Source: Thermothelomyces thermophilus ATCC 42464
Lineage: Eukaryota > Ascomycota > Sordariomycetes > Sordariales > Chaetomiaceae
Direction: 5' to 3'
Assembly (NCBI RefSeq): GCF_000226095.1
Contig: NC_016474.1
Span: forward strand, 2,418,001 to 2,482,000
Length of the DNA stretch: 64,000 nucleotides
Positions 48,237-58,535 of the stretch are shown here, in pieces (positions within the stretch are counted from its first letter, which is position 1; each line of letters starts with the position of its first letter). The translations under genes were made by a program, and so were the position numbers. Below the pieces are notes generated by a model. The model was given only the letters and a program-made list of their open reading frames with translations. It had not been told where the DNA came from and made no database searches.

Positions 48237-50148
48237 ATGTCTGCCCCACCAAGCACTGGCGCCGCGGCCGCTGGCGGACAAGGAGGAGCAGCAGGAGCAG
48301 GAGCAGGAGCAGCGGCAGGAGGAGGAGCTGGAGGTGGAGCTGGCGAGGCGGCGAAGTCGAGCGTGGACCCGTATGTGGTCAACGCGATGCTCTCTCACTA
48401 TTTGCTCCTTGTTCTGGGTTGCATCGGGGTGGCCCTTCTCGCCTGGAGGGTGACTCAGCTGCTGGTCAGGTACGTCCGGACCGTGACCTGCCTCCACAAC
48501 GACACGCAGCGCTACTTCGCCGAGGCCTCGGGCAAGTACTCGTGGTTCAAGAAGAACGTGCAATACGCGCCCATCTTCAGCAAGCGCCACAACCGCGAGT
48601 TCCAGCTCAGCTCGGCCCTCAACGTCGGGACTCTGCCCACCCGGATGCAGCTGGTCTTTCTGGTCGGCTACTTCGCGACCAATGTGGCCTTTTGCGTCAT
48701 GACCATCGACTTTTCCGGATCCTTGGGGAGTGTGGCGTCCCTGGTGAGGAACCGGACCGGTTATCTTTCCGTCGTCAACATGATTCCGCTCTTCCTGATG
48801 GCCGGCAGAAATAACCCGCTCATCACCCTCCTCGGCATATCCTTTGACACCTTCAACCTCCTCCACCGATGGCTCGGCCGCATCGTGATGCTCGAGGCCG
48901 TTGCCCACACTCTGGCTTTCCTCATCAGCAACGCCTCGAGGAGCAGCTGGGCCGGCGCCTTCGACACGACCTTCAAGGTTCCCTTCTTGATGTGGGGATT
49001 CATCGTAAGTCGCCTCTGATCTTCCCCCCAAGACGTACCCCGGGGGGGGGAGTGGGGGAAGCGTTATACTAAGCCTACAACAGGCAACCGCCGCGTTCGT
49101 TGCCATTTGCATCCAGGCCTCCAGTATCTTCCGCCACGCCTACTACGAGACCTTCAAGCTCGCACACATCGCCCTCGCCATCCTCTCCATCATCGGCCTA
49201 TGGTACCACCTCGACCTCAAGAAGCTCCCGCAGCTCAAGTATCTCTACGCCGTAGTGGTGCTGTGGGTCTTCGACAGGGCTGCGCGGCTCATCCGGCTCG
49301 CGTACCGCAACGTCGGCGCGGGCGGCACCAAGACGCTGGTCGAAGCCCTTCCCGGCGGCGCATGCCGCGTGACCGTCACCATGGCGCGGCCGTGGGACTT
49401 CAAGCCGGGCCAGCACGCATACCTGTACATGCCGACGATCGGCTACTGGCAGTCGCACCCCTTCACCGTCGCCTGGAGCGACGAGTCCGACCACCATTCG
49501 GCCGAGGAGAAGCTGCCGATGCGCCGCCAGGACATCCTGGGCAACAAGAAGACGACCTTCTCCTTCATTGTCCGCGGCCGCACCGGCTTCACTGGGGCCC
49601 TGTACAGCCGCGCCGCGGCCCATCCCGACGGCAAGATGGTCACGCGCTGCCTGGTCGAGGGCCCCTACCGCGGCTCCAGCCGGCTGCACTCGTACGGCAC
49701 GGTCATGCTGTTCGCCGGCGGCGTGGGCATCACGCAGGCGGTGCCGCACGTGCGCGACCTCGTGGCGGGCTACAGCAACGGCACCGTGGCCACGCGCAAG
49801 GTCATCATGGTGTGGACGATCCAGTCGCCCGAGCATCTCGAGTGGATCCGCCCGTGGATGACCGAGGTGCTGGCCATGGAGAAGCGGCGCGAGGTCCTGC
49901 GCATCTTGCTCTTCGTCAGCCGCCCGCGCTCCACCAAGGAGATCCACTCGCCCAGCGCGACCGTCCAGATGTTCCCCGGCCGGCCCAACATCGACACCCT
50001 GCTGGGCCACGAGATGGAGAACCAGATCGGCACCATGGCGGTGTCGGTCTGCGGCCCGGGAGCGCTGAGTGACGAGGTGAGGAGGGCGGTGAGGAGCAGG
50101 CAGTATCAGGGGAATGTGGACTTTGTCGAGGAGGCGTTTTCGTGGTAA
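48237..50148 (+). CDS. Ferric-reductase/NOX-type transmembrane oxidoreductase
   Basis: Exons 48237-49004 and 49084-50148; the intron starts GTAAGT and has a branch-like TACTAAG before the acceptor. 611 codons (610 aa). The N terminus is Ala/Gly-rich and low-complexity, then membrane helices start near residue 50 (LLLVLGCIGVALLAW). The ferric-reductase domain carries paired haem histidines: LLHRWLGRIVMLEAVAHTLA and, after the intron, RHAYYETFKLAHIALAIL. The FAD site is HPFTVAW, and the NADPH site includes FAGGVGITQAVPHV and a C-terminal CGPGALSDEVR. This is the FRE family: electrons pass from NADPH via FAD and haem across the membrane to Fe(III) or Cu(II). The spacing is closer to metalloreductases than to NoxA/B. 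No siderophore or iron-transport gene lies nearby. Confidence 0.92.
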
Positions 50149-51658
50149 GAGAGGGGCAAGCGACTCGAGAAGAGAAGGGGGGGCGGGGAACCCGCCGGAG
50201 ATTTTGAGATTTTGGGGAGTTGGATTTGGGACGAGCTCTGCTATCATGGTGCGTGTGCCTGTCCTGTCCTGTCCGTCTGTTCTCTGTTTGGCTGTCCAAC
50301 TTGGCCATGGCGGCGGCGGCGGCGGCGGCGGCGTTGGTGGCGGAGCGTCGAGGACGATTTTTCTTGTACATTGTTAGCTTTTTCCGTGTGTATTGTTGGC
50401 GGATCGGTACATATTTACATGGCTTCAGCTTCCATGGTACTGTTACCTGATGTGGAAGCATATGTTCTCCGTGATACTTGTCTAGTGTATGGGCTGCCGA
50501 GTACGGATTGTATTGTTCATTCCCTCAAACGAAGGCTCAGGAGCGATATTCTTGCAGTTCCCGCCAAGACCATACATAGTATGTATGTATGTGCATACCT
50601 ACCCTGCCTACATACAGAGTACGGTAATCCGTGGATTCCTTATTGCATAGGCTTGCGCGTACACTAGTCTGATCAGTACGGATCTACGGACGTCCATAAG
50701 GTAGCGTAGGCGAAGGAGGTAAGGTACGGAGTAGTGAATGTGCGGATTAGTCCGTACAGTATCCGTACACCGCACTGTATACACTGGACCCTCCTGCTCC
50801 ACCTGCGCGCCTCACCGAGCGTCGCCTGACGTCGCAGCTGCCCGCTCCTTATCAGTTATCTACCTAATAAGGTACCTAACATAAATAGAGTACCGATTGC
50901 ACCCAGTGCTTCAAACAACAGCCTGTTCACCCGCTCCGACGACGCCGGAGAGAGACCCTCAGCGTCCGGCCACTCTGATAACTCAAGCCACAAGCTCTTC
51001 CCCCATTTCGTTTTGTACCGTTTTTTTATCTAAGGAATACACACACTTGAACCACCGTTTGCCTGTGCTCGTGCCTGTGCTCTTCATTTGCTTGCTACCT
51101 GAATCTTGGTTGTTCAACTTTCTTTGCGCCTTTCCAGCCGCCGCCGTCGCCGCCGCCTTTGTCCTTGTTCGGCCTCGAGCTGCCTGTCGCGTCGGTCTAG
51201 ACCTGCTCCAATCCCCACGGGTTCGAGCACATAGGTACTGTACTGTACACACACCTAGCGGTAGGGTCAATTCCCTCTCCCCTTCACAGTGGCGCTTTCT
51301 TCGGTTGATCTCGGCCTTCGCGCCGTCTGAGCCTCAGCTGCCCATGACCAGCCCCGCACCAGACCACAAGGCCGACGCCCGGGTCATTCCAAACGTTTGA
51401 CGCCTAACTTGTCTCGGGTACATTGCTTACTGTGCGCGCAGCGAGCATCGCGACGGCCGCCGACGCCCATCCGGACGGACACATCTCGTCGGTATCCCGA
51501 TCAGCCAAACGAAAGAAGCAGCCCACGAGCAACGACACCCCTTGTGCATCTCTCCAACCTTTTTCGGCCGCCACCCGTCGAATATCACGCAGCTCCCCGA
51601 CTGCGTACCCTCAAACAAGGTTCACCGGTGAACAACGGCCGGAGCCGACCCTGCAACC
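50149..51658. other. Intergenic
   Basis: 3' flank of the oxidoreductase, with a GGC repeat near 50309-50335, a stretch dense in GTAC/TACGGAGTA-like short motifs (about 50460-50780), and a long pyrimidine-rich leader before the Yippee gene. No other gene is supported. Confidence 0.5.
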
Positions 51659-52146
51659 ATGGGCCTCGCCTACAACACCTACCTCAACAGCAACCGCGTC
51701 TACGGCTGCAAGGGCTGCAAAACCCACCTAGCCAACCATGACGACATCATCAGCAGGGTACGCTGTTACACCTCGAGCTAGCCCCTTCTCTTCCCCCTCT
51801 CCCCCCCCCCCCTTTCTTCCCTCTTCCTTCCGCCGCGCCAGGGTACCAAGAAAGATAGACCACTAACCTCGTCATCCCTCTTTCCCCCCCGCTTCTTTTC
51901 CGACGAAAACAGAACTTCCGCGGCCAGCACGGCAAGGCGTACCTCTTCAACAGCGTGGTCAACGTCGAGGCCGGCGAGCCGTCGGAGCGCAACATGACGA
52001 CGGGCCGGCACGTGGTGCGCGACATCACCTGCCGGACCTGCAACGAGGTGGTGGGGTGGAAGTACGACAAGGCGTACGAGTCGAGCGAGAAGTACAAGGA
52101 GGGCAAGTTCATCCTCGAGGCCGAGCTCCTCTGCACCGTCAGCTAG
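51659..52146 (+). CDS. Yippee-like zinc-binding protein
   Basis: Exons 51659-51757 and 51913-52146 give 111 codons (110 aa), the normal family size. Two CxxC pairs are visible: CKGC near residue 18 and CRTC near residue 74, about 52 residues apart as the Yippee fold requires. Around them lie MGLAYNTYLNSNRVYGC, SRNFRGQHGKAYLFNSVVNV, the GRHVVRDITCRTC block, and VGWKYDKAYESSEKYKEGKF. These are diagnostic of YPEL/Moh1 proteins. The fold resembles CULT/Mis18 domains. Moh1 in budding yeast is linked to GID complex function and stationary-phase survival, and the role in filamentous fungi is little known. Translation starts at the only suitable ATG. Confidence 0.94.
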
Positions 52147-53098
52147 TTCCGTTCACGTTGGGGAGAAAGGGAGTGGGCGAAAAGGGCCCGGGGGGGGGGG
52201 GGTTGGCTCACTTATCCCGGACTTTTTACGCAACAACGGGTGTGAAGTTATCCCACCTCTGGAAACTGGTCCTGGTCCTCACGGGCGTACCCTTGCTTAA
52301 AGGATACATACGGAGGAACGGATGGGTTGCCAGTTGGAATGCCCGGAGAGGACGGAGAAGACAGAGGAAGACCTTTTTGGGTTTGACGGGGCGGGACTCT
52401 ACCAAGCAGTGCGCTCTCGCCAAGTTCAGGCGCAAGCTCTCGCTGGCCGGGGTCTGTTAGTTTGTCCAGCTTCCTTTTCTTTCCACACACTGGCCGAGAC
52501 CTGGGGTTGGGGTTGCATCATTGCGGTTTGAGAACTTTGGGTTGGGGCAGGTTTGGGCGTCTCGGGTTTGGTTTTGCTTTTTTTTTTTTTTTTTTTTTTT
52601 TTTTTGTCTCTTCTTGGGCTGCCGACATAGGGCGGCGCATGCCTCTACAATGAAACGACCAACAACTTGGAACAAGCAGTCCGGGTAACCCGGGAGTTTC
52701 TGAAAGGTCTCTCGTGAGGTTGTCATATAGGTCCAGCCATCCACCGGCAGGCAAATTTCGGGTCACATAGGCCTGAAGACACACTGAATGAGTTTAAAAG
52801 ACACACACATGTTGATTATAAAAACCCAGACGCCGTCACTCCGTTAGCACAGATTGCTCGCCCTGCCTGGACGAGTTCAATGAACCCATGACCGGTGTCT
52901 GCGCCTGTCCCGAGATTCCCATGCGAGACACAGGCACACCTCACCTCACCCCTTATACGACCTTCCAAGGAATAAAATCTGTCCCCGTATCTACCGCGGA
53001 ATCCCACGCCAGTACGGCCAGACTGCCGTTTATGCGTCTATACACATGCCAGGAGGGCCAAGAGCGACGCTTTCCGTCACAGGCTACCGATCATACCT
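52147..53098. other. Intergenic between convergent genes
   Basis: 3' flanks of the Yippee gene (+) and the transporter gene (-). Contains a T run of nearly 30 bases (about 52577-52605) and a G run near 52189-52202. No gene is recognised. Confidence 0.5.
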
Positions 53099-54669
53099 TT
53101 AATTGTGCTCAATCGGCTCCTCGGGCAGTAGCTCCTCCACCTCACGCACGCGAAGGAACTCAAAGGGCGGCTGGACGACGCCGTTGAAGAGGAATGTCGA
53201 GTAGACCAGCAGGGCGAAACCGACCACCTGCAGCCACTTGAACGTCTCCCAGCCGAGGCCGAGCGACACCATCCAGATGAAGAGGGTGCGGCACGTGTCG
53301 ATGGTCGAGCGCGCCGTGGCACTCACGCTGCGCGTGACCGATAGGCCGAAGAAGTTGAACCCGCTAGTTTGGTGGGGGTTCGCTCCGCGTTAGCAAGCCC
53401 AACATTGTATATATATATACATACATATATAACTCCGCAGCAGGGGGGTTTAAAGACGGGGAAAGAGGGAGAAAAAAGGGAGGGAAGGAGAATGCTCACC
53501 CGATGCTGATCATGATCAAGACGCTCGAGACGAACACGGGCCGGTACTCCCAAAACTGCCGCCACCCCTCGACCATGTCGAACGGCCCGTTCCTCCCGGC
53601 CTCGGTCCTGCCCACCACGGCATGCAGCACCACCATGCCCAGCAGGGTGACGGAGAAGCCGAAGATGCCCTCCCAGCCGACCACGCGGAGGGGCTCGATG
53701 GCGGAGCGCTCCAGGATCCACTCCTCCAGGACGAACTGGGTTGCGGTGAAGATCTGGGCGCCCGCGATCATCAGGACGCCCAGGATGACGCGGAGGGCGT
53801 CGGCGCTGAAGCCCTGGGGCTCGACGGCGTGGTGGTGCTTCGGGTCCGGCTGGATGGCGCCGGCCAGGCCGACGACGCCGACGCCCAGCATGACGCCGAC
53901 GAGGGACAACCACTGGAAGAGGTGCAGGTGGCGGCGCAGGAAGACGACGCTGAACAGGCCGACAAAGAGCACCAGCGCGCCCCGCGTCATCTGGTAGATG
54001 GACGCCGCCACGAGCAGCAGGCCGGCGTTCATGAGCGTCGTGCCCAGGATGTCGCAGATGGCGGGCAGCGCGAGCAGGGTGACGCGCCAGCCGCGGAGGA
54101 CCGAGGGGCAGTCGTGGGGCTTGGGGACGCCGCAGTCGTTGATGTTGCTGCTGCTGCTGTTGCTGTTGCTGTTGTTGTTGTTGTTGCCGCCCGACGACGA
54201 CCGGTTCGGGTTGAGGGCGGTGGTGGAGTGGATGCTGGCGCCGTCGTCGGCGTCGGCGTCGGCGTCGGCGTCGTTGTTCTCGTTGTCGACCGTGGCGATG
54301 GGTTGGTAGCTCGCCGAGGAGGGCGAGGTGGTGCCGCCGACGTAGCGGCGGTAGAGAGAGATGAGGCCGACGACGAGCCAGCAACCCATCTCGCCGACGA
54401 ACATCTGCAGGGTCTGGATGACGGGCTGCTCAAAGTGCTGGCGCTTCTTGGGGTCGGGGTTGTCGCAGTCGCGGACGCATTGGTTGTCCTTTTGGGAGAC
54501 GGTCAGCACGAAAGATGCGGGAGGCGGGATGGAGGAGCGGGGAGAGATTTGGGAGGGACGGGGAGCGTACCTGATACTTGGTCAGGAGCGTGTTGCACAC
54601 GCCCGTGAACAGCATCATGGCCACCAAGAACGGGATAAGAGCCCGCGGGGGAGTAACTGCGGTCGCCAT
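53099..54669 (-). CDS. SLC35F6-like drug/metabolite-superfamily transporter
   Basis: Exons 54669-54571, 54488-53500 and 53363-53099 on the minus strand give 451 codons (450 aa). The first helix follows the start (IPFLVAMMLFTGVCNTLLTKYQ). Further helices include FVGEMGCWLVVGLISLY, TLLALPAICDILGTTLMNAG, VAASIYQMTRGALVLFVGLF, WLSLVGVMLGVGVVGLAG, LGVLMIAGAQIFTATQF, and VGFALLVYSTFLFNG. The repeated EamA-type fold and the MTRGALVLF box match SLC35F6. Human SLC35F6 is placed in lysosomes and mitochondria, and its substrate is unsettled. A low-complexity loop of about 70 residues (Asp/Ala repeats, Asn/Ser runs) between helices 2 and 3 is encoded by triplet repeats near 54140-54275. Confidence 0.9.
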
Positions 54670-55553
54670 GGTTGCGGTCGGAGAACCCCACGGCGAGGGG
54701 CTTGAGGAGGTCGCTGAGAAGGAGGAGGAGGAGGACGAGGACGAGGACGAGGCGAGATCAAGGTAAAAAGGTGCCCGGATAAAGGCACCGGGTCCGGGCG
54801 GATTGAAACCAGAGCTCGCCGGCTACCCAGACGATAAGGGATCAAGACTGTGTTTGACGACCCCGACTGTCTCAATCGGGGGGTTGAATAAGATGGGAGG
54901 GACAAGCTAGGTTGGTCCCTTTCAGGAGATGCGAGGAATGGAGGGCCCGAGGCAGGTGATGCCTCTGTTTCGGCCCCTAAGGTTTTGAGAGGAGAGAAGG
55001 AAGGCTGGGCCGACAGAGTGACCGTGTGACGCTGCTAGTGGAGCCTAGATAAGGCCCGCAGCCTAACGCCCTGCTGATTGATAGGACAAGAACCGCGCAC
55101 CTCAGGCGGCCTGAGCTCTGGCCAACAAGAAGCTCCCAAGTGGATTTCAACCCCAGATTTCGGTGGCCTTGCAGCTCCGCACCCAACAGACCCAACGAGA
55201 ACCTCAACGGCTAACGGTGCACTCGAGTGGCAACTGGGCACCGAGATCGTCAACTGCGTTGGGCTGGCAGACGGAAAGAATGGATAAAATTCGTGCCTTA
55301 TTACAAAATCAAATATAAACTTTGTCATTGTTTTGCTTCAGCCACAGGAAACAGCCATCCGTAAACCATTACTAGTACACACACGTGCGCCAAGTTGTAA
55401 CCAATGCTTGCTTCTCCCAACGCCATGCAAGGGTATCGCGTATTCGGTGGTTGAAAGAAAGGATCCAATAGACCAGAAACCCCCCCCCCCCCCCAAAAGT
55501 GTGCCCATTACTGCTGATGCCTTGGGTAGTATATGCCTTAGCCTTAATTAACA
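54670..55553. other. Intergenic
   Basis: Upstream region of the transporter gene and 3' flank of the DUF2985 gene. Contains a GAG/GAC-rich repeat near 54717-54752 and a C run near 55480-55494. No gene is seen. Confidence 0.5.
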
Positions 55554-56783
55554 TCAGTACTTCTTCCCATTACCACCCTTGCGTTTCTCCTTCGGCTTTT
55601 TGTCCTTCAGGTTGTTGTAGTGCGGGATGCCCAGCTCCTCGTCGCGAGCCAGCCTCTCGCGGTCCCGCTCGGTGAGCGGCACGCCCTCGATGCTCTTGAC
55701 TCGCCGGCCCTCCAGGAACATGACGAGCCCGCCAGCCATCCCAACGAGACAGGCAATGGCTACCAGGAACCCGGTCGCCCAGCTCGGGCGGTCGTATCTG
55801 TTCATGCCCCACATGATGCCGCAGAGGCCGCACTGCGCGAACGTGTTCCCGACCATGGCCCAGATGACAAAGTCCAGCTTCCACAGCGCGGTCGCCGCCG
55901 CCCGGGTGCCGGTCAGCGGCGCCCTCGGCATGCTCCTCTGCGGGATGGGCACGCAGCTCCGGGGCACGTCGGCGGGGACGTTGTCCGGGCCGACGTCTGC
56001 CGGCAGCGCCTGCGTACCCGGCAGCCGGAACCAGCCGTTGTGGATGCCCGCGAGGCGGCGGAGGCCCTCGTGCTTCCGCAGGACCCGGTACCGGAGGAGA
56101 AAGTAGAGATCCCGGAAGCGCCAGGGCGCGAGGCCGAAGGCGGTGACGCAGAAGAGCGCCGTCAGGATCTGGGCGTCCCACTCGATCCACTTGCGCCGCG
56201 GCGAGTCGATGTCGTCGCAGGTCGGGCGGCACATGGCCGGCGCGGCGTTGCAGAGCAGCAGGAAGATCATGCCGCCCCACGCGACGACGTTGAGGCCGTA
56301 GACGGTCCAGAAGCAGCCCATCGGCGTGGTGAAGAAGGCCCAGAAATCTCCGAGTCCCTGCTGCAGCGTCTCTCGCCAGGAGTACCTCGGCGGGAAGTGG
56401 TAGCCGTTCTCGAACGGTTCGGTCGATTCGTTCTCCCGGCGCGCTGGCCTGGTAAGGGTGGCCTCCTCGGAAGACCTGACGGGGCTGGCCTCCGGATCCG
56501 ATGCCCCCCGCGGCTCCTGGATTCCGAGACTCTCCAAGTGTTTCTCGCCATGTCCTGCAGACGATACTCCTCCGCCCGGCGTTGTCCCGGGAGGCGGTGA
56601 CGCCTTCCCGTCAAGTGGTGTATATGAAGAAAAGACGGAAGAGGGGACGTGGCTGGTCGCTGCCGTGAGCCCTTCTGGCGCGTTCGAGTCAACAAGCTCC
56701 TGCGACAGCCTCGGCGTTGTTGACGAAGCATTCGATCCCGCTCGTGTTCGTCCCTGCTCGGGGCCGCTAGCATGGTCGGCCAT
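55554..56783 (-). CDS. DUF2985 membrane protein
   Basis: Single exon, 409 aa. Residues 1-130 are disordered and Ser/Pro/Gly-rich. The DUF2985 block follows: TTPMGCFWTVYGLNVVAWGG, a helix, then CNAAPAMCRPTCDD and DSPRRKWIEWDAQILTALFC, LAPWRFRDLYFLLRY, and a later pair of helices (WKLDFVIWAMVGNTFAQCG, FLVAIACLVGMAGGLVMFLE). The C terminus is basic (KDKKPKEKRKGGNGKKY). The Cys-rich segment between the helices resembles PLAC8-like proteins. The family is fungus-wide, predicted to sit in membranes, and has no established function. No nearby gene suggests one. Confidence 0.9.
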   Translation of the reverse strand: MADHASGPEQGRTRAGSNASSTTPRLSQELVDSNAPEGLTAATSHVPSSVFSSYTPLDGKASPPPGTTPGGGVSSAGHGEKHLESLGIQEPRGASDPEASPVRSSEEATLTRPARRENESTEPFENGYHFPPRYSWRETLQQGLGDFWAFFTTPMGCFWTVYGLNVVAWGGMIFLLLCNAAPAMCRPTCDDIDSPRRKWIEWDAQILTALFCVTAFGLAPWRFRDLYFLLRYRVLRKHEGLRRLAGIHNGWFRLPGTQALPADVGPDNVPADVPRSCVPIPQRSMPRAPLTGTRAAATALWKLDFVIWAMVGNTFAQCGLCGIMWGMNRYDRPSWATGFLVAIACLVGMAGGLVMFLEGRRVKSIEGVPLTERDRERLARDEELGIPHYNNLKDKKPKEKRKGGNGKKY

Positions 56784-57870
56784 GGCACTGAATCCCTAAC
56801 GTGCGTGTCTGTTTTTCTTTCGCTTTGAATCACTCGCTGGCCGCCGCTCGTACTCGGCGACACTTGGTAGTGCAAGGAGCGGTGTCCGCGATAGACACCC
56901 GATCTGCAAGAGCAGACCAATTGGGCTTATAATCAACGAGGAAAAGGATTTTTTTTAAAAAAAGAAAATATAAAAAGCACAATGACGTTTGAAGGACAAC
57001 GAAACTCTATGGTTGCCCTGGACCAAGAAAATAGAAAGATTATTTCCCTGTTCGAGTCCGGGGACCAACAGGCCGCCTGCGACGACCGCAGGCCAAGAGG
57101 CGCAGTGCAGGGTGGGTGCACGGGCAAAGGAGTGACGACAACATCTTGGTTTTGATTTGAAGAGGGCGTCCTCGATCAACTGCCGCTGCATTGGCCTGCT
57201 TGCGTGGCAACGAAAGGCGCAGGGAGGTTACAGGGGGCGGCAGCGGCTCGCTTGGCCGGATGGGGGCTAGCGCATTCAATAACCTTTAGCGCAGCGCAGC
57301 GCCAAGGGCCTGGCTCTAGACCGTCGATCAGGGTGTCACTAACCAGTTACACTAATCCCTTTCTCCAGAGCGCTGGGAGGTTGTTCCAGCCGCTGAACAG
57401 ACACGTAATTAGTGCATTTATATTCTTGTTTTATGTTGTCAGTATTTTCTATTTTATGTTCTTAAACATCCGCAATGCAACGGCAGATATCGCTCGAATC
57501 AGTCCGACTCCATGCCGTACATACATCTTCATCCAAGGTGGTGCTCTGGGTGGAACTCCCGTCCTAAGATGCTATTGTGTTCCCACTCCAACCGAAACCA
57601 AATTCTCGCCTCTCTCTGCCCAGCCTTCGGATACCGTCATGACCTCTACGTTTCCTGTTCCGCAATAACGCCGGCACTCCTGATGTAGTTACTGACACCC
57701 TCTCGTTCGCTCTCCAAGGCAAATATGGTTCCCGGGTGCGCCCCCCCCCCCCCCCCGACAACCTCCAGGGCAGAGTGAGGAGACGATGCTGTGGCGAGCA
57801 ACCAATCCGTCATCATCCAACAATCCACGACCCGGAGTAGCTTCCACCGCCGGAGGGAAACAAGGATCGC
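56784..57870. other. Intergenic
   Basis: Upstream region of the DUF2985 gene and 3' flank of dib1. Contains a C run near 57741-57757. Nothing else is supported. Confidence 0.5.
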
Positions 57871-58225
57871 CTAGTACTTGTGCCTCGTACTGTAATCCTT
57901 GGGGCTGACCACCAGACCGCGCCCCTTCTTGGCGCCGCGGTACACCGTCTCGATGATGTCGATCAGCTCCTGCTTATCCTCGAGCACCCAGTTGAGCTTG
58001 TTGTTGTTGCCGGTGCCAAAGTCGCACATGATGTGCTTGTTTCGGAAGAAGAACATGATGGAGCACGGGTCGTACAGCTCGTACATGGCGTTGAAGTCGG
58101 GCACTTGATCGATGTCGCAGAGGTAGATGACGGCGAAGTTCTTGACGCGCTCCGCGATCTTGAAGAGCGTTTCGTCCTGGCGCATGCAGTCCTGGATGGG
58201 GGGTGGCCGTGGTTGTCAGCCTCCG

Positions 58226-58263
<38 letters not shown>

Positions 58264-58535
58264 CCTCTCGGGCTGGATGGGAGAGAGGTGTCAAGGCAGG
58301 AGTGCGGCAACTTACCGGATCGTGGTCGCGGCCGAAGCGGATGACGACGACGCGTTCTTCCTCTGTTGTTGTTCAGGTTAGCGGCTGGAAATGTCGGTCG
58401 TCTTGGGAGAAATTCGGTCTGTGAGTAGCGAGCGAGGCAAAGGGGGTTCAAAGGTGAGTTAGTGCACTAACCTGACAGGATGGCTTGGTCGACATGCCAG
58501 CCAGAGGGCAGGTGGGGGAGCATAACAGAGCCCAT
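57871..58535 (-). CDS. dib1: Dib1/Dim1 U5 snRNP thioredoxin-fold protein
   Basis: Exons 58535-58472, 58362-58316 and 58191-57871 on the minus strand give 144 codons (143 aa), the family length. It reads MGSVMLPHLPSGWHVDQAIL, then EEERVVVIRFGRDHDP, DCMRQDETLFKIAERVKNFA, IYLCDIDQVPDFNAMYELYD, MFFFRNKHIMCDFGTGNNNK, and ends YSTRHKY. This is the strongly conserved Dib1/TXNL4A protein of the U5 and U4/U6.U5 tri-snRNP, which holds the spliceosome before activation and leaves as the B complex matures. It has a thioredoxin fold without the redox CxxC. The second intron (58315-58192) carries a TC dinucleotide repeat. Confidence 0.97.
58222..58264 (+). repeat. TC microsatellite in dib1 intron 2
   Basis: About twenty TC units (on the minus strand a GA repeat) inside the 124-base second intron of dib1. 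On the transcribed strand it is a purine-rich tract between donor and acceptor. Confidence 0.9.

Noticed and set aside
49198-50247. Long antisense frame (about 349 codons) opposite the ferric-reductase gene
   Set aside because: It mirrors a strongly GC3-biased gene and encodes a low-complexity Arg/Ala/His-rich peptide with no domain. The plus-strand frame has clear FAD, NADPH and haem motifs.
53622-54608. Antisense frame opposite the SLC35F6-like transporter
   Set aside because: Spurious frame from triplet repeats and GC3 bias; composition is Asp/Ala/Val repeats only.
55620-56600. Antisense frame opposite the DUF2985 gene
   Set aside because: No domain, and it spans the opposite strand of a clearly conserved protein.
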